A DNA stretch of 64,000 bases from UA16 sp002292325. Lineage in GTDB: Bacteria; Bacteroidota; Bacteroidia; Flavobacteriales_D; Sanyastnellaceae. A program made the position numbers and the translations under genes. Location: assembly GCA_943788645.1 (NCBI GenBank), contig CALSRC010000010.1:186001-250000 (forward strand), read 5' to 3'. The notes beneath the pieces are model-generated. The model ran no database searches. It was given only the letters and a program-made list of their open reading frames with translations, and was not told the DNA's origin. The first letter of the stretch is position 1. The number at the start of each line of letters is the position of its first letter. Positions 17,919-27,000 of the stretch are shown piece by piece.

Positions 17919-18998
17919 ATGATTCCTCGCTTTGTACGCTTGATACTCCTTGGACCATTGGCAGCTCTCCATGGAGCTGTGCTGATGGGCAGGCACGCGC
18001 TGTACGACCTTGGAATCCTCCCTTCAACGGAAGGGGCGATTCCGACCCTTGTTCTTGGCAACCTGACGGTTGGCGGAACCGGCAAAACCCCCATGACCGA
18101 GCGTGTGGTGCGCGATATGGAATCGATTTTGGGTACTGGAACAGTCGGCGTCCTGAGCCGAGGATATGGACGAAAAACACGAGGGTACATCTGGGTCAAA
18201 GGAGATGCAAACGCTGCAGACGTTGGAGACGAACCACTCATGCTGGCTCGAAAGCTCCCTCATGCACCTATCGCAGTTTGCGAAAATCGACTGAAGGGAT
18301 TGCAGCAAATGAAAGCTGGGCATCCTGATCTCAAATGGGTGGTGTGCGACGATGCCTTACAACATCGCCGACTCAAGCCCACATTGAGTCTACTGCTCAT
18401 TGACAGCACCCAGCCCGTCCATACGGACACGTTACTTCCTCTGGGTCGCCTCCGCGACGTGCGAAACCGCATGAGAACGGCCGATGCGGTCGTGGTAACG
18501 CGCCTGAGCCATGATTCTACTCAGATTCGAGAGGCTTTCGCCCGAGGACTGCCGGACGATCGGCCCGTTTTTGGCAGTCGGATGCAATCCGAACCGCTGC
18601 GTTCCTGGCCCGACGATGTTCCCTGCAAGAATGGCAATCCCGGAGAATCCCCTGACCGCCGTGAACGTATTTTAGCGGTTGCGGGAATCGCTCGGCCGGA
18701 ACGCTTTATGGATCGCCTCGCAGAGCGGTTTCAAGTAGTCCGAAGGGAAGCGTTTGCAGACCATAAGTCATTTTCTGCGGCTGACTTCAAACGTTGGAGC
18801 AGAATCATTGAAGCAGATCGCCTCCATGCCGTTGTTACAACCGAAAAGGACGCCATGCGCTTGCCCAAGACTGGAGTGGATGGGGTTCCCATTCGATATG
18901 AACCCATGAAGGCGGAATGGTCGAATTCCTCTCACTTCCAAGCATGGCTCGCCAAGCAATTGCAAGACGATACCCGAAGCACCGTTCAAAACCGATAA
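17919..18998 (+). CDS. lpxK: Tetraacyldisaccharide 4'-kinase
   Basis: Adds the 4'-phosphate to the lipid A precursor at the inner membrane. The family's modified P-loop is at GNLTVGGTGKTP (about residues 47-58), preceded by a membrane-proximal N-terminal helix (VRLILLGPLAALHGAVL). Later landmarks are SRGYGRKTRGY, DDALQHRRL and GRLRD. The protein has 359 residues, normal for Bacteroidota. The start is the ATG at 17919. With lpxH at 20304 it places two lipid A steps in one short plus-strand cluster. Confidence 0.93.
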   Translation: MIPRFVRLILLGPLAALHGAVLMGRHALYDLGILPSTEGAIPTLVLGNLTVGGTGKTPMTERVVRDMESILGTGTVGVLSRGYGRKTRGYIWVKGDANAADVGDEPLMLARKLPHAPIAVCENRLKGLQQMKAGHPDLKWVVCDDALQHRRLKPTLSLLLIDSTQPVHTDTLLPLGRLRDVRNRMRTADAVVVTRLSHDSTQIREAFARGLPDDRPVFGSRMQSEPLRSWPDDVPCKNGNPGESPDRRERILAVAGIARPERFMDRLAERFQVVRREAFADHKSFSAADFKRWSRIIEADRLHAVVTTEKDAMRLPKTGVDGVPIRYEPMKAEWSNSSHFQAWLAKQLQDDTRSTVQNR

Positions 18999-19018
18999 AA
19001 ATTCAAGATATTTGAATC

Positions 19019-20263
19019 ATGAAGGAATTTGTGAAGCGTATGAAACAAGGCCACTTGGGTTTACTGATCGTTGCAGTGGCCGCTATGGGAATCACCACGG
19101 GTTGTGGACCACAGACGAACGGGCCACGCAATGCTGTCTCAGGTGTGCTCACAGGCCAAGGCTTGGGCGAAATCTTGGAATTGCGGCAATGGATGCCTGG
19201 AAAAGCAGGGCAAAGCGGAAAGTTCGTCCCAATTGGAACGACCACCTCGGACATGCAAGGCCACTTTGAAATCATTCCCGACCGGCCGATGGTGATGGAC
19301 TACTATCAACTCATGGTGGGCAAAATGTCCCCAATGGTCATCATCATGGACAGCACCATGCACGTGCACATTCAAGCCGAAATTCCAGATGGCGGGTTCA
19401 TTACCAATGCCACCATCTCTGGCTCTAAGGCCACTGCGGAAGTGCATGAATACTATGCCAAGGCCATGCCGCTTCAGACGAATTTGAGCATGCTCCGCGG
19501 TACAATGCAGCGCACCAAGGACCGCGATAAGATGCAGGAACTTTCGGATCAATCTGCGCAGAAGAAAAACGAAGCCGATACATGGGCAAAAGATTTCATT
19601 GAGAATCACCCGGGATCCTTGGCTTTGCTTGGCCCACTTGAACACCTGGAGCCACGTTCCAATGCTCAATTATTCAAGGAAATATTGACAGCGACGGAAG
19701 AGTCGTTGCGCAAAGGTTCCTTTCACCAAGCGTTGACCATTGCGACCAAAGGCAACAATGCTCAGCGCCAAAACGGAAATGACCGCGTCGTGCGAAAAGG
19801 GAATGGTGCAAATCAACCGCGACAGGCCAAAAACTCTCGATACGGCGTGGGTGATGAAGCTCCGGACATTGTCATGGCAGATCCTGAAGGAAAAGAACAT
19901 CGCCTCAGTGATTTGCGAGGCAAAGTTGTCCTCATTGACTTCTGGGCCTCCTGGTGCGGTCCTTGTCGACGGGAAAACCCCAATGTGGTCAGAGCTTATG
20001 AGGCATACCAGAAAGATGGATTCGAAGTGTTTTCGGTGTCCTTGGATCAAGATGCTGCCCGTTGGAAGGCTGCCATTGAACAGGATGGTTTGGTCTGGCC
20101 CTACCATGTGAGTGATTTGAACGGCTGGAAGAATGCCGCAGCTCGCTCCTACGGGGTAAGCAGCATTCCCCATGCAGTCCTTGTAGATCAAAACGGCATC
20201 ATCGCCGCGACGCATTTGCGCGGTCCTGCCCTGTCCGCAAAACTGGACGAATTGCTCCGGTAA
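19019..20263 (+). CDS. TlpA-like thioredoxin-fold lipoprotein
   Basis: A lipoprotein (ITTGC lipobox, Cys at about residue 29) facing the periplasm. The N-terminal 150 residues resemble the DUF4369 beta domain seen on Bacteroidota thioredoxins. A helical linker follows, then a thioredoxin/AhpC-TSA domain (about residues 280-414) with active site WASWCGPCRRENP and cis-proline region SSIPHAVLVD. It probably reduces periplasmic disulfides. Its partner is not apparent. It starts 20 bases after lpxK. Confidence 0.88.
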   Translation: MKEFVKRMKQGHLGLLIVAVAAMGITTGCGPQTNGPRNAVSGVLTGQGLGEILELRQWMPGKAGQSGKFVPIGTTTSDMQGHFEIIPDRPMVMDYYQLMVGKMSPMVIIMDSTMHVHIQAEIPDGGFITNATISGSKATAEVHEYYAKAMPLQTNLSMLRGTMQRTKDRDKMQELSDQSAQKKNEADTWAKDFIENHPGSLALLGPLEHLEPRSNAQLFKEILTATEESLRKGSFHQALTIATKGNNAQRQNGNDRVVRKGNGANQPRQAKNSRYGVGDEAPDIVMADPEGKEHRLSDLRGKVVLIDFWASWCGPCRRENPNVVRAYEAYQKDGFEVFSVSLDQDAARWKAAIEQDGLVWPYHVSDLNGWKNAAARSYGVSSIPHAVLVDQNGIIAATHLRGPALSAKLDELLR

Positions 20264-20303
20264 TTGCCTCATAATTGCTTCATTCATCATTGAAACTCCC
20301 CAT

Positions 20304-21092
20304 TTGAACCGCGTCCATCTCGCCTCTGACCTGCACCTGGGTGTCCCCAATCCTGCGGAAAGCCGATTGCGAGAATTGCGCTTTATCAAATGGCTGGAAG
20401 ATTCCGCCAGTGGTCAAGGCCATGCCATCAATGGCGCTGCGACAGAGATTCATTTGGTGGGCGACATTTTCGACTTTTGGTACGAATACCGAAGCGCCGT
20501 TCCGAAAGGCGGCGTGCGACTTTTGGGTGCCATAGCCCGCATAGCAGATTCAGGAATTCCCATCCATTACCATACTGGAAACCATGATATGTGGACGTTT
20601 GGTTACCTCGAAAACGAGCTAGGCGTCGAAGTCCATCGTGAGCCGGTCATCAGAGAATACGACGGTCTGCGCTGCATGATCGGGCATGGCGATGGCTTGG
20701 GGCCAGGCGATTATGGTTATAAACGCCTCAAAAAGATATTCACTTCCCCGCTTCTGCAATGGGCTTACAAATGGGTGCATCCCGATGTAGGAGTAGCCTT
20801 GGCTTCACGCCTTTCACAAAACAGCCGCGCCAATGGAGGCAAAGAGGACATCGTTTTCGAATCACCAGAAAACGAGTGGCTATGGCATCATTGCCGAGAA
20901 GTCTTGTCAGAACAACCCTTGGACTGCTTCATCTTTGGCCATCGTCATCTGCCCCTCGATCTGGAAGTACCTCACTTAGAGGCCCAAAAACCATCAGCGA
21001 GGTACATCAATCTAGGCGATTGGATCCAGCACTTCACTGCGGCTAAAATCGAAGGCGGCCAGGTTGAATTATTGTACCTCGGTAAAAGCTAA
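20304..21092 (+). CDS. lpxH: UDP-2,3-diacylglucosamine diphosphatase
   Basis: Hydrolyses UDP-2,3-diacylglucosamine to lipid X in lipid A synthesis, peripheral to the inner membrane. It is a calcineurin-type metallophosphoesterase with all metal motifs: SDLHLG, GDIFDFW, GNHDMW, GHGD and FGHRHLP. It has 262 residues. The start appears to be TTG at 20304 (NRVHLASDLHLG follows). No ATG lies between it and the preceding gene in frame, and the family begins exactly here. Confidence 0.92.
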   Translation: MNRVHLASDLHLGVPNPAESRLRELRFIKWLEDSASGQGHAINGAATEIHLVGDIFDFWYEYRSAVPKGGVRLLGAIARIADSGIPIHYHTGNHDMWTFGYLENELGVEVHREPVIREYDGLRCMIGHGDGLGPGDYGYKRLKKIFTSPLLQWAYKWVHPDVGVALASRLSQNSRANGGKEDIVFESPENEWLWHHCREVLSEQPLDCFIFGHRHLPLDLEVPHLEAQKPSARYINLGDWIQHFTAAKIEGGQVELLYLGKS

Positions 21093-21138
21093 AAAGCAGA
21101 TATTCGATTCGTCGGACTTCCATCTTCAAACCAACAAA

Positions 21139-21167
21139 AATCCCCGGCCATTGCGAGACCGGGGATT
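21139..21167. terminator. Terminator between lpxH and the T9SS propeller gene
   Basis: A 9-bp G+C-rich stem (21139-21147 with 21159-21167), with an A run before and T-rich sequence after, lies between converging genes. Confidence 0.7.
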
Positions 21168-21231
21168 CTTTGTTTTCAATGAGGCTGCAGCCAATCAAGC
21201 TATGGCAGCGACATCTCTAGGCCACATGCAA

Positions 21232-24200
21232 TCAGTGACGGACCAGTAATTTGGCCGTCTCTTGGAATTGACCGTTGACCAATCGTACGATGTACTGACC
21301 ATTCGGCAGGTTCGACGCATCCACGGTCAATGGACCACCGACGTAACCTCGGATGGCCTGATTCACATTCAACCGGCCTGTGAGGTCGAATACTTGCAAT
21401 TGGAAGTCGCCCTTCATCGCATCAGACTGCAACGTAAAGCTGGCATCCGTCACAGGATTGGGATACACAAGCAAGCCTCTTGCCTGAGCCTCATCGTCCG
21501 AATCGAGATCTTCAACACCCAAGAACAAGTCTGACCGGAAAATTCCGCGACCGTGGGTGGCAGCATAAATCGCTCCTTGGTTGGAAGGGTTGATCCAAGG
21601 AGAAGCTCCTCTCCATTGCTGTTTCAAATCGAAAACGGGTGCCGTAGGCTGGTTCGCTGCAGAGGCCATGTTTTGGTTGGACATGACCCACTCGTCTCCG
21701 CCGTTGTCAGTTGCAAAAATGCCGTACTCTGTTCCGATCAGGATTGTTTCTCCCGATGGATCCATTGCATCGATGATCACATCATAACAAGGCATCTTCT
21801 CCAACCCATCAACATTCCAAATGTTGGTCCAATCCACATCTTCGTCCAATGCGTTAAATGTTTCTTGAACCTTGCCCGATGAGACCGTTCCGTATCCACC
21901 AACCGTGATGACAACGTGATTGGGATTGTTCGGGTCAACCGAAATTCCGGTAATTGCCGCTCCCACTGTTTGAATCTGCTTGCGCATATTTGCGGGGACA
22001 TCGTCTTGGGTATGAATGGACTCCATGCCATCGAATCGGAACAATTTCCCGTCCCATCCGCTTACGAACATATGATTGCCTGCTTCAGGCTCAATGTTGA
22101 CTGTGAACTCCACGGCTTTTGTTCCTGTTCCAGCTGGCGCGTTGTCCAGACGAATCCAAGACGGTGTGGTATTGAAGTTCAAACCATCCCGTGTCATCCA
22201 AATCCCGTTGCCGCCGTTAAAACCGGCAATCGTCATGGTGGTGTATGGATCGCGAACCTCCAATCGACCCGCGACTTCCGTCAACGTATCGGAAGCATGG
22301 AAGTACATCGTGTCGCATGTTTCCGTTACCTCATAGACATCGACATCAACGTACGTTGTATCATATCCCACCGTATTGTACACCCACTCGTCCCATTCCT
22401 CCACGTACAAAGAATCGAGAACAGGCGTTATATCAGTGATAACCGATTCTACGCCTATCACGACGCTATCCGTTGTGCAATCGAGTTGCTCGACAGCTGG
22501 CTGCGGGTCCAACCAGAAATAATCTGGGTCCTCTGCCAAAGGCTCATCGAGTAACCGCTCAGGTCGAATCAATTCATCGAAGTAGGGAAGTTCTGTGCCT
22601 TCGGGCAATGTGTATTCAAAATCGAGGTTTTGATTGGACGTCGACAAGGTGAATGTGCTGTCCGTGACCGTTTCCCCGTATGGGTTGACCAGGATGATGT
22701 TCCTTTCCGAGTCGGGGTCATCTGTGTTTTCGTACAGCCGTACCACAGAATAGAACTGACCAATTTCACCCATGTCATTCGCCAATTCAATGATGTTTTC
22801 ATCCCAGAAATCACCGTAATTGTTCCCTTCTCCTGGCGCTACCGTTCCGCGGGACAAGCCTCCGTTTTGTGAGGTCGCGTACCAGGCATAACTGTAGCCC
22901 TCTGCCTCGGTCACCTGCGAAATCGAACAATCGAAGCCGTCACCCCCTTGCACTTCAAATGCTTCTTGGTCGCTCAGGAAGTATCCGTTGGCAGGAATGA
23001 ATAACGAGCCGTTATCCTGTGTTCCTCCCAAAACAGCGCTTCGCGCGCTGTGGTCCATACCATAGAACTGCGTCACCGATAAATCACGGTTGATATCAAC
23101 GTAATTTTGACCTCCGTCGACGCTCTTATAGATACCGCCGTCACCGGCTACGTACATGTTCCCGTATGGAGTGAAGATCACCTCATGAATGTCCGCGTGA
23201 ACGTCGATCGTTGTGCCTGCGAAATCAAACGAATAGGCGGCCAATTCCGCTTGTTGGTTTGGGCCTGAACGCCACAGTTCGATTCCACCGACATAAGCCA
23301 AATCAGGCTGGCCTTGGGCGATGCCGAGGGCTAAATCATAAATACCTTGGTTCCTCGGAAGCGGTGTTGCCTCCAAAATGTCGTTGGGCCAAACATTCGA
23401 CCAAGTTTCCCCGGCATTTCCTGTGTGATACAGACCTCCAAACGAACCTCCGCTCGTTGCAAAAACTGCAAATGCATGATTTGGATCATCCAGTGAAATG
23501 TCGACCCGAACACGTCCGTTGCCGCTTTGTGGCAAAACCGTATCGTCATTGTTTGAACCTGATACAGTATTGAACGATGTGAAATCTGAACCTTCACTCA
23601 AGAATACTCGGCAGTTGTTCATGCCAATGAGCATGTATGAACCATCCGGAGCAATCGCTAAATCCGACACAGCCCCGTTGATGTCACCGCTAGGACTCAT
23701 GGTCATAACTCCGTCTTCGATGAATCCAAAACCTGCGTTCGATCCAAACCACACCCGGTTGTCATCATTGGGATCAGCCACCATGGCATCTACTGCTGAA
23801 AAATTACCTGACCCAAACGCTCCTGGGTCAGTCCCTTCGACAAGTTCGAAATTCTCACCGTCAGCGGACCAATAAATTCCACGGCCACGGAAAGAACTCC
23901 CTCCTTCTCCACCTCCACCTTCAAACAACGAACCAGACCCGACATAAACATGACCACCCTTGGTCACACCAATCGAACCCACCATCATTTGGTCCAATCC
24001 AAACATTTGATTCCAATCGTTTCCTCCATTGTCACTTTTCCAAAGACCTCCGGAAACAGATCCAGCATAGAGCACAGACTCTTCACTGCCGTCCTCGGGA
24101 ATCACGGCAGCAATGGCGCGCACGCGGCCTCCGATGTTGTCAGGGCCCATTTCATTCCAATAATGCTCTGTTGAACGGCCGTCGATTGCTTGATTTGCTG

Positions 24201-24450
24201 CGAACCGCACGACTTCGTTGCGCAGGTCACGCAAACCACTTTCATTCACTTCGCCTGTCTCAATGTCACCGCGAAGCATTTTTTGGACCTCCCATGCACC
24301 CTCAGGCGATTGGGCTTGATCGGCTTGGACTCGAGGGGCATAAACTGCAGCCTCTGCATCCGCACCAGTGGAAACATTCGTACTGATTTGCCAGCCTACC
24401 AGGGCGAGGGCAACTGTTGCTGAAGCAACAAAAAGAGATTTCAATTGCAT
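21232..24450 (-). CDS. Large secreted BNR/sortilin-type beta-propeller protein with T9SS sorting domain
   Basis: A 1072-aa exported protein. The signal peptide starts at the ATG at 24450 (MQLKSLFVASATVALALVG). Repeated propeller blades with Asp-box-like patterns follow (SGGLWKSDNGGNDW, GGIYKSVDGGQNYVD, GIFATDNGGDEW), as in VPS10/sortilin and BNR proteins. The last 80 residues form a type A T9SS domain (VYPNPVTD, LQVFDLTGR, PNGQYIVRLVNG, ending KLLVRH). It is probably anchored on or released from the cell surface. Substrate unknown. The long loop at about residues 640-760 is Asp/Glu-rich. A promoter is visible at 24478-24507. Confidence 0.88.
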   Translation of the reverse strand: MQLKSLFVASATVALALVGWQISTNVSTGADAEAAVYAPRVQADQAQSPEGAWEVQKMLRGDIETGEVNESGLRDLRNEVVRFAANQAIDGRSTEHYWNEMGPDNIGGRVRAIAAVIPEDGSEESVLYAGSVSGGLWKSDNGGNDWNQMFGLDQMMVGSIGVTKGGHVYVGSGSLFEGGGGEGGSSFRGRGIYWSADGENFELVEGTDPGAFGSGNFSAVDAMVADPNDDNRVWFGSNAGFGFIEDGVMTMSPSGDINGAVSDLAIAPDGSYMLIGMNNCRVFLSEGSDFTSFNTVSGSNNDDTVLPQSGNGRVRVDISLDDPNHAFAVFATSGGSFGGLYHTGNAGETWSNVWPNDILEATPLPRNQGIYDLALGIAQGQPDLAYVGGIELWRSGPNQQAELAAYSFDFAGTTIDVHADIHEVIFTPYGNMYVAGDGGIYKSVDGGQNYVDINRDLSVTQFYGMDHSARSAVLGGTQDNGSLFIPANGYFLSDQEAFEVQGGDGFDCSISQVTEAEGYSYAWYATSQNGGLSRGTVAPGEGNNYGDFWDENIIELANDMGEIGQFYSVVRLYENTDDPDSERNIILVNPYGETVTDSTFTLSTSNQNLDFEYTLPEGTELPYFDELIRPERLLDEPLAEDPDYFWLDPQPAVEQLDCTTDSVVIGVESVITDITPVLDSLYVEEWDEWVYNTVGYDTTYVDVDVYEVTETCDTMYFHASDTLTEVAGRLEVRDPYTTMTIAGFNGGNGIWMTRDGLNFNTTPSWIRLDNAPAGTGTKAVEFTVNIEPEAGNHMFVSGWDGKLFRFDGMESIHTQDDVPANMRKQIQTVGAAITGISVDPNNPNHVVITVGGYGTVSSGKVQETFNALDEDVDWTNIWNVDGLEKMPCYDVIIDAMDPSGETILIGTEYGIFATDNGGDEWVMSNQNMASAANQPTAPVFDLKQQWRGASPWINPSNQGAIYAATHGRGIFRSDLFLGVEDLDSDDEAQARGLLVYPNPVTDASFTLQSDAMKGDFQLQVFDLTGRLNVNQAIRGYVGGPLTVDASNLPNGQYIVRLVNGQFQETAKLLVRH

Positions 24451-24477
24451 GGTCTGAATTTTATCAATCTGGAATTC

Positions 24478-24507
24478 GAAAGTTACAACAAAGCAAGCGC
24501 TCACCAA
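24478..24507 (-). promoter_or_regulatory. Probable promoter of the T9SS propeller gene
   Basis: On the minus strand TTG, 19 bases, then TAACTTTC, a near match to TTG-N19/20-TAnnTTTG, 27 bases before the ATG. Confidence 0.45.
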
Positions 24508-24615
24508 GCATTTGTGTTCAAGACTTCAACGTCAAATAACATCTCAGGGGGATAAGCAGCGGAAAACCGCGCTAGAGTTGCAATGAGCAATTCGGATTGG
24601 ACAACTTTTATCGCC

Positions 24616-25497
24616 TTAAAAAAGGTGTTTTTCAGCATGATAGCTGGAGCGAACGAGCGGTCCACTTTCGACAAAACGGAACCCTTTTTGCAATCCGATT
24701 TCTTTCAATTCCGAGAATACATCAGGGTGAATAAACTCAGCAACCGGCAAATGTTTGGGGGTTGGCTGGAGGTATTGGCCCAGGGTCAATACCTGGCAAT
24801 CCACACTGCGCAAATCATCCATCGTTTCGACAACCTCGTCGAACGTTTCACCCAAGCCGAGCATGACTCCTGACTTCGTTTTCATTCCGCCTTGGCGCAG
24901 GCGTCGCAGCACTTCGAGGCTGCGGTCGTATTTGGCCTGGATGCGCACTTCTTTGGTCAATCTCCGGACGGTTTCCAAGTTGTGCGAGACAATCTCTGGC
25001 GCCACTTGAATGATCCGTGCGAGGTTTTCCCATTTTCCGGCAAAATCCGGAATCAGGGTTTCAAGGGTCGTTTCTGGACTTTGGTGCCGGATAGCCCGAA
25101 CCGTTTGAGCCCAAATTTCACTGCCTCCATCGGGCAAATCATCGCGGTCCACCGAAGTCAAAACCGCGTGCTTGACCTTCATGAGTTTCACGGACTGCGC
25201 TACGCGCCCTGGCTCAAATGCATCCACCTCCAAAGGCTTGCCCGTCGCAACATTGCAAAATCCGCATGACCGCGTACAAATGTTCCCAAGAATCATGAAG
25301 GTCGCGGTTCCCGCTCCCCAGCACTCCCCCATGTTTGGGCAGTGGCCACTCTCGCAAATCGTGTGCAACTTATGCTCGGACACGATATCGCGGACCTCCT
25401 TATACGCCTGTCCAGTTGGCAACTTAACCCGCAGCCATTTCGGCTTTGGCACGCGCTGAGGTGTGGAATTCGGTGGGGGGTTGGTAGGCGTAGTCAT
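24616..25497 (-). CDS. lipA: Lipoyl synthase
   Basis: A radical-SAM enzyme that inserts two sulfurs into protein-bound octanoyl groups to make lipoate. Both iron-sulfur clusters are seen. The auxiliary cluster motif is CESGHCPNMGEC (C-x4-C-x5-C) and the radical-SAM motif is CTRSCGFC. The C-terminal serine ligand is in VRSSYHAEKH. The protein has 293 residues. I start at the ATG at 25497 (MTTPTNPPP); an ATG at 25524 adds nine residues but would overlap the upstream gene. It lies 14 bases after the outer-membrane gene at 25512 on the same strand. Confidence 0.95.
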   Translation of the reverse strand: MTTPTNPPPNSTPQRVPKPKWLRVKLPTGQAYKEVRDIVSEHKLHTICESGHCPNMGECWGAGTATFMILGNICTRSCGFCNVATGKPLEVDAFEPGRVAQSVKLMKVKHAVLTSVDRDDLPDGGSEIWAQTVRAIRHQSPETTLETLIPDFAGKWENLARIIQVAPEIVSHNLETVRRLTKEVRIQAKYDRSLEVLRRLRQGGMKTKSGVMLGLGETFDEVVETMDDLRSVDCQVLTLGQYLQPTPKHLPVAEFIHPDVFSELKEIGLQKGFRFVESGPLVRSSYHAEKHLF

Positions 25498-25511
25498 CTC
25501 TATCTTCCGGT

Positions 25512-26321
25512 TCAGCGGGTCCAATTTCGTCCAATTTCAAACGTCGCAAACAATGTGACAAACAGGCGGTTGTTCTGTTCAAATCGGTCTGCAAATATCT
25601 CAGGTGCAGTTAAAAAAGCATCCGCAGCAATGCCCGCTGTTAATGTTTTGGGCATGAATCGCTCGTTGCCGTACTCGAAGTCCAAGGCATAGCTGGCGTG
25701 CACTCCCGGTGTCACACTCAACTCATCCAAGCCACTGCTCCAAGGCCCCTGGCCATAAATGTTATCTGAATAGTGTTCCAATGAATTGTAACGCTCAGTA
25801 GCCACGTAATCATACGGGATGTCCGGATAACCAATTTCGAGGTAGACAGGCTTCAATATGCCAAGCGAAGCGCCTACTTTCCAGGCCGTGCTGAACCTTG
25901 CCGCATCTTTCCTGAGCTTTTCTGTTTTGAGTGAATGGCTTCCAAACCAAAAACGTAAAACCTGCAGCGTATTCTGTTTTCCGTAGACATACGGCCGGCC
26001 GTTGTCATAGACGGGATTGGATGTTTTAATTTCTTTGGGATGCTTGAAAAACGCGAAATCTGCGCCAAAGCTTCGGACTTTAAATGCATGCTGGTAAAAC
26101 CCCCGCCGGAGAGTCACCCCCACCCCTTGCGTGTGGAATAACACCCCGAAATGAACATCGTCGGTCAGCGGGACGTCCACTTTTCCATCTCGATACACGG
26201 CTTGATCGCCCGTCAATAGGTCCCCTTCAGATTGACCCCAACTTGCAGACGCACAGAAGAACAGGCAGAACAACAAGGCTCCGAGGCCCAACCCGTTTTG
26301 TGAGAATCTTGAGGACAACAT
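25512..26321 (-). CDS. Hypothetical outer-membrane beta-barrel protein
   Basis: A 269-aa protein with a signal peptide (LGALLFCLFFCASASWGQ) and then alternating aromatic beta strands (HFGVLFHTQGVGVTLRRG, LFVTLFATFEIG at the end), as expected for a small barrel. I recall similar conserved proteins beside lipA in Bacteroidota but no known function. It probably forms an operon with lipA downstream. Confidence 0.6.
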   Translation of the reverse strand: MLSSRFSQNGLGLGALLFCLFFCASASWGQSEGDLLTGDQAVYRDGKVDVPLTDDVHFGVLFHTQGVGVTLRRGFYQHAFKVRSFGADFAFFKHPKEIKTSNPVYDNGRPYVYGKQNTLQVLRFWFGSHSLKTEKLRKDAARFSTAWKVGASLGILKPVYLEIGYPDIPYDYVATERYNSLEHYSDNIYGQGPWSSGLDELSVTPGVHASYALDFEYGNERFMPKTLTAGIAADAFLTAPEIFADRFEQNNRLFVTLFATFEIGRNWTR

Positions 26322-26387
26322 TGTTCAAATTTAGCGCGGAAAGGTGGAATTGAAATGCACCTTTGCAACTCTTAAGAATGCCCCCCC

Positions 26388-26807
26388 ATGAATAACACTT
26401 CACCTGACTATCGTTCCGTCTACGAGGGAAACCTGCGCACACGCATGACGCACACGCGATCGAACTCTGAAGTCATCACGGACGCACCCATTGACAACCA
26501 AGGAAATGGCGAGGCCTTTTCACCCACCGACTTGGTGAGCTCCGCTCTTTGCAGCTGCGTCATGACCATCATGGGAATCAAAGCACGCGACATGGGGCTT
26601 GACCCGATTGAAATGAGCGCAAAAGTCTGGAAATCCATGGCTTCAAACCCTCGTCGGATTGCAAAAATTGAAATCCAACTGGACCTCCGTATTCCCGGCG
26701 CTACAGATCAGCAGAAAACCATACTTGAGCGCACGACAAAGGCGTGTCCCGTGGCACGCTCGTTGCACCCGGACACGCAAAAGATCATTGCGTTCAATTG
26801 GCTTTGA
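26388..26807 (+). CDS. OsmC/Ohr-family protein
   Basis: A 139-aa peroxiredoxin-like protein that reduces organic hydroperoxides. The two reactive cysteines are in SSALCSCVMT (about 53-55) and KACPVARSL (about 118). The fold order and length match the OsmC family. It starts at an ATG. Its stop codon touches the stop codon of the small lipoprotein on the other strand, so the two genes converge without a gap. Confidence 0.9.
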   Translation: MNNTSPDYRSVYEGNLRTRMTHTRSNSEVITDAPIDNQGNGEAFSPTDLVSSALCSCVMTIMGIKARDMGLDPIEMSAKVWKSMASNPRRIAKIEIQLDLRIPGATDQQKTILERTTKACPVARSLHPDTQKIIAFNWL

Positions 26808-26924
26808 TCAGTCGCACACTTCCACTTCAGCGTATGCGGAACAAGCGGAATAACTTGTCGCACAAGAAGCTAAAAGGGAAGCTGCTAAAATCAGCCCTAT
26901 GGTATATTGAAAAAACCGTTGCAT
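26808..26924 (-). CDS. Very small lipoprotein, 38 aa
   Basis: A short gene with a textbook lipoprotein signal: MQRFFQYTIGLILAASLLAS followed by the lipidated Cys at residue 21, then a mature part of only 18 residues (CATSYSACSAYAEVEVCD) with two more cysteines. Tiny lipoproteins of this kind (S-C-SAYAEV-like) occur in Bacteroidota but have no known role. It ends back-to-back with the OsmC gene. No other reading frame in this interval is protein-like. Confidence 0.65.
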   Translation of the reverse strand: MQRFFQYTIGLILAASLLASCATSYSACSAYAEVEVCD

Positions 26925-27000
26925 GTTGCGGTTGTTAAAAGTTCTGGTATCCGTACGGAAGTAGCGTGACGAAGGTTACGTTTAGATGTATATTTTGCGC

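Noticed and set aside
21916..22554. Several plus-strand frames of 80-210 codons inside the T9SS propeller gene
   Set aside because: All are antisense shadows of a 1072-residue protein with clear domains.
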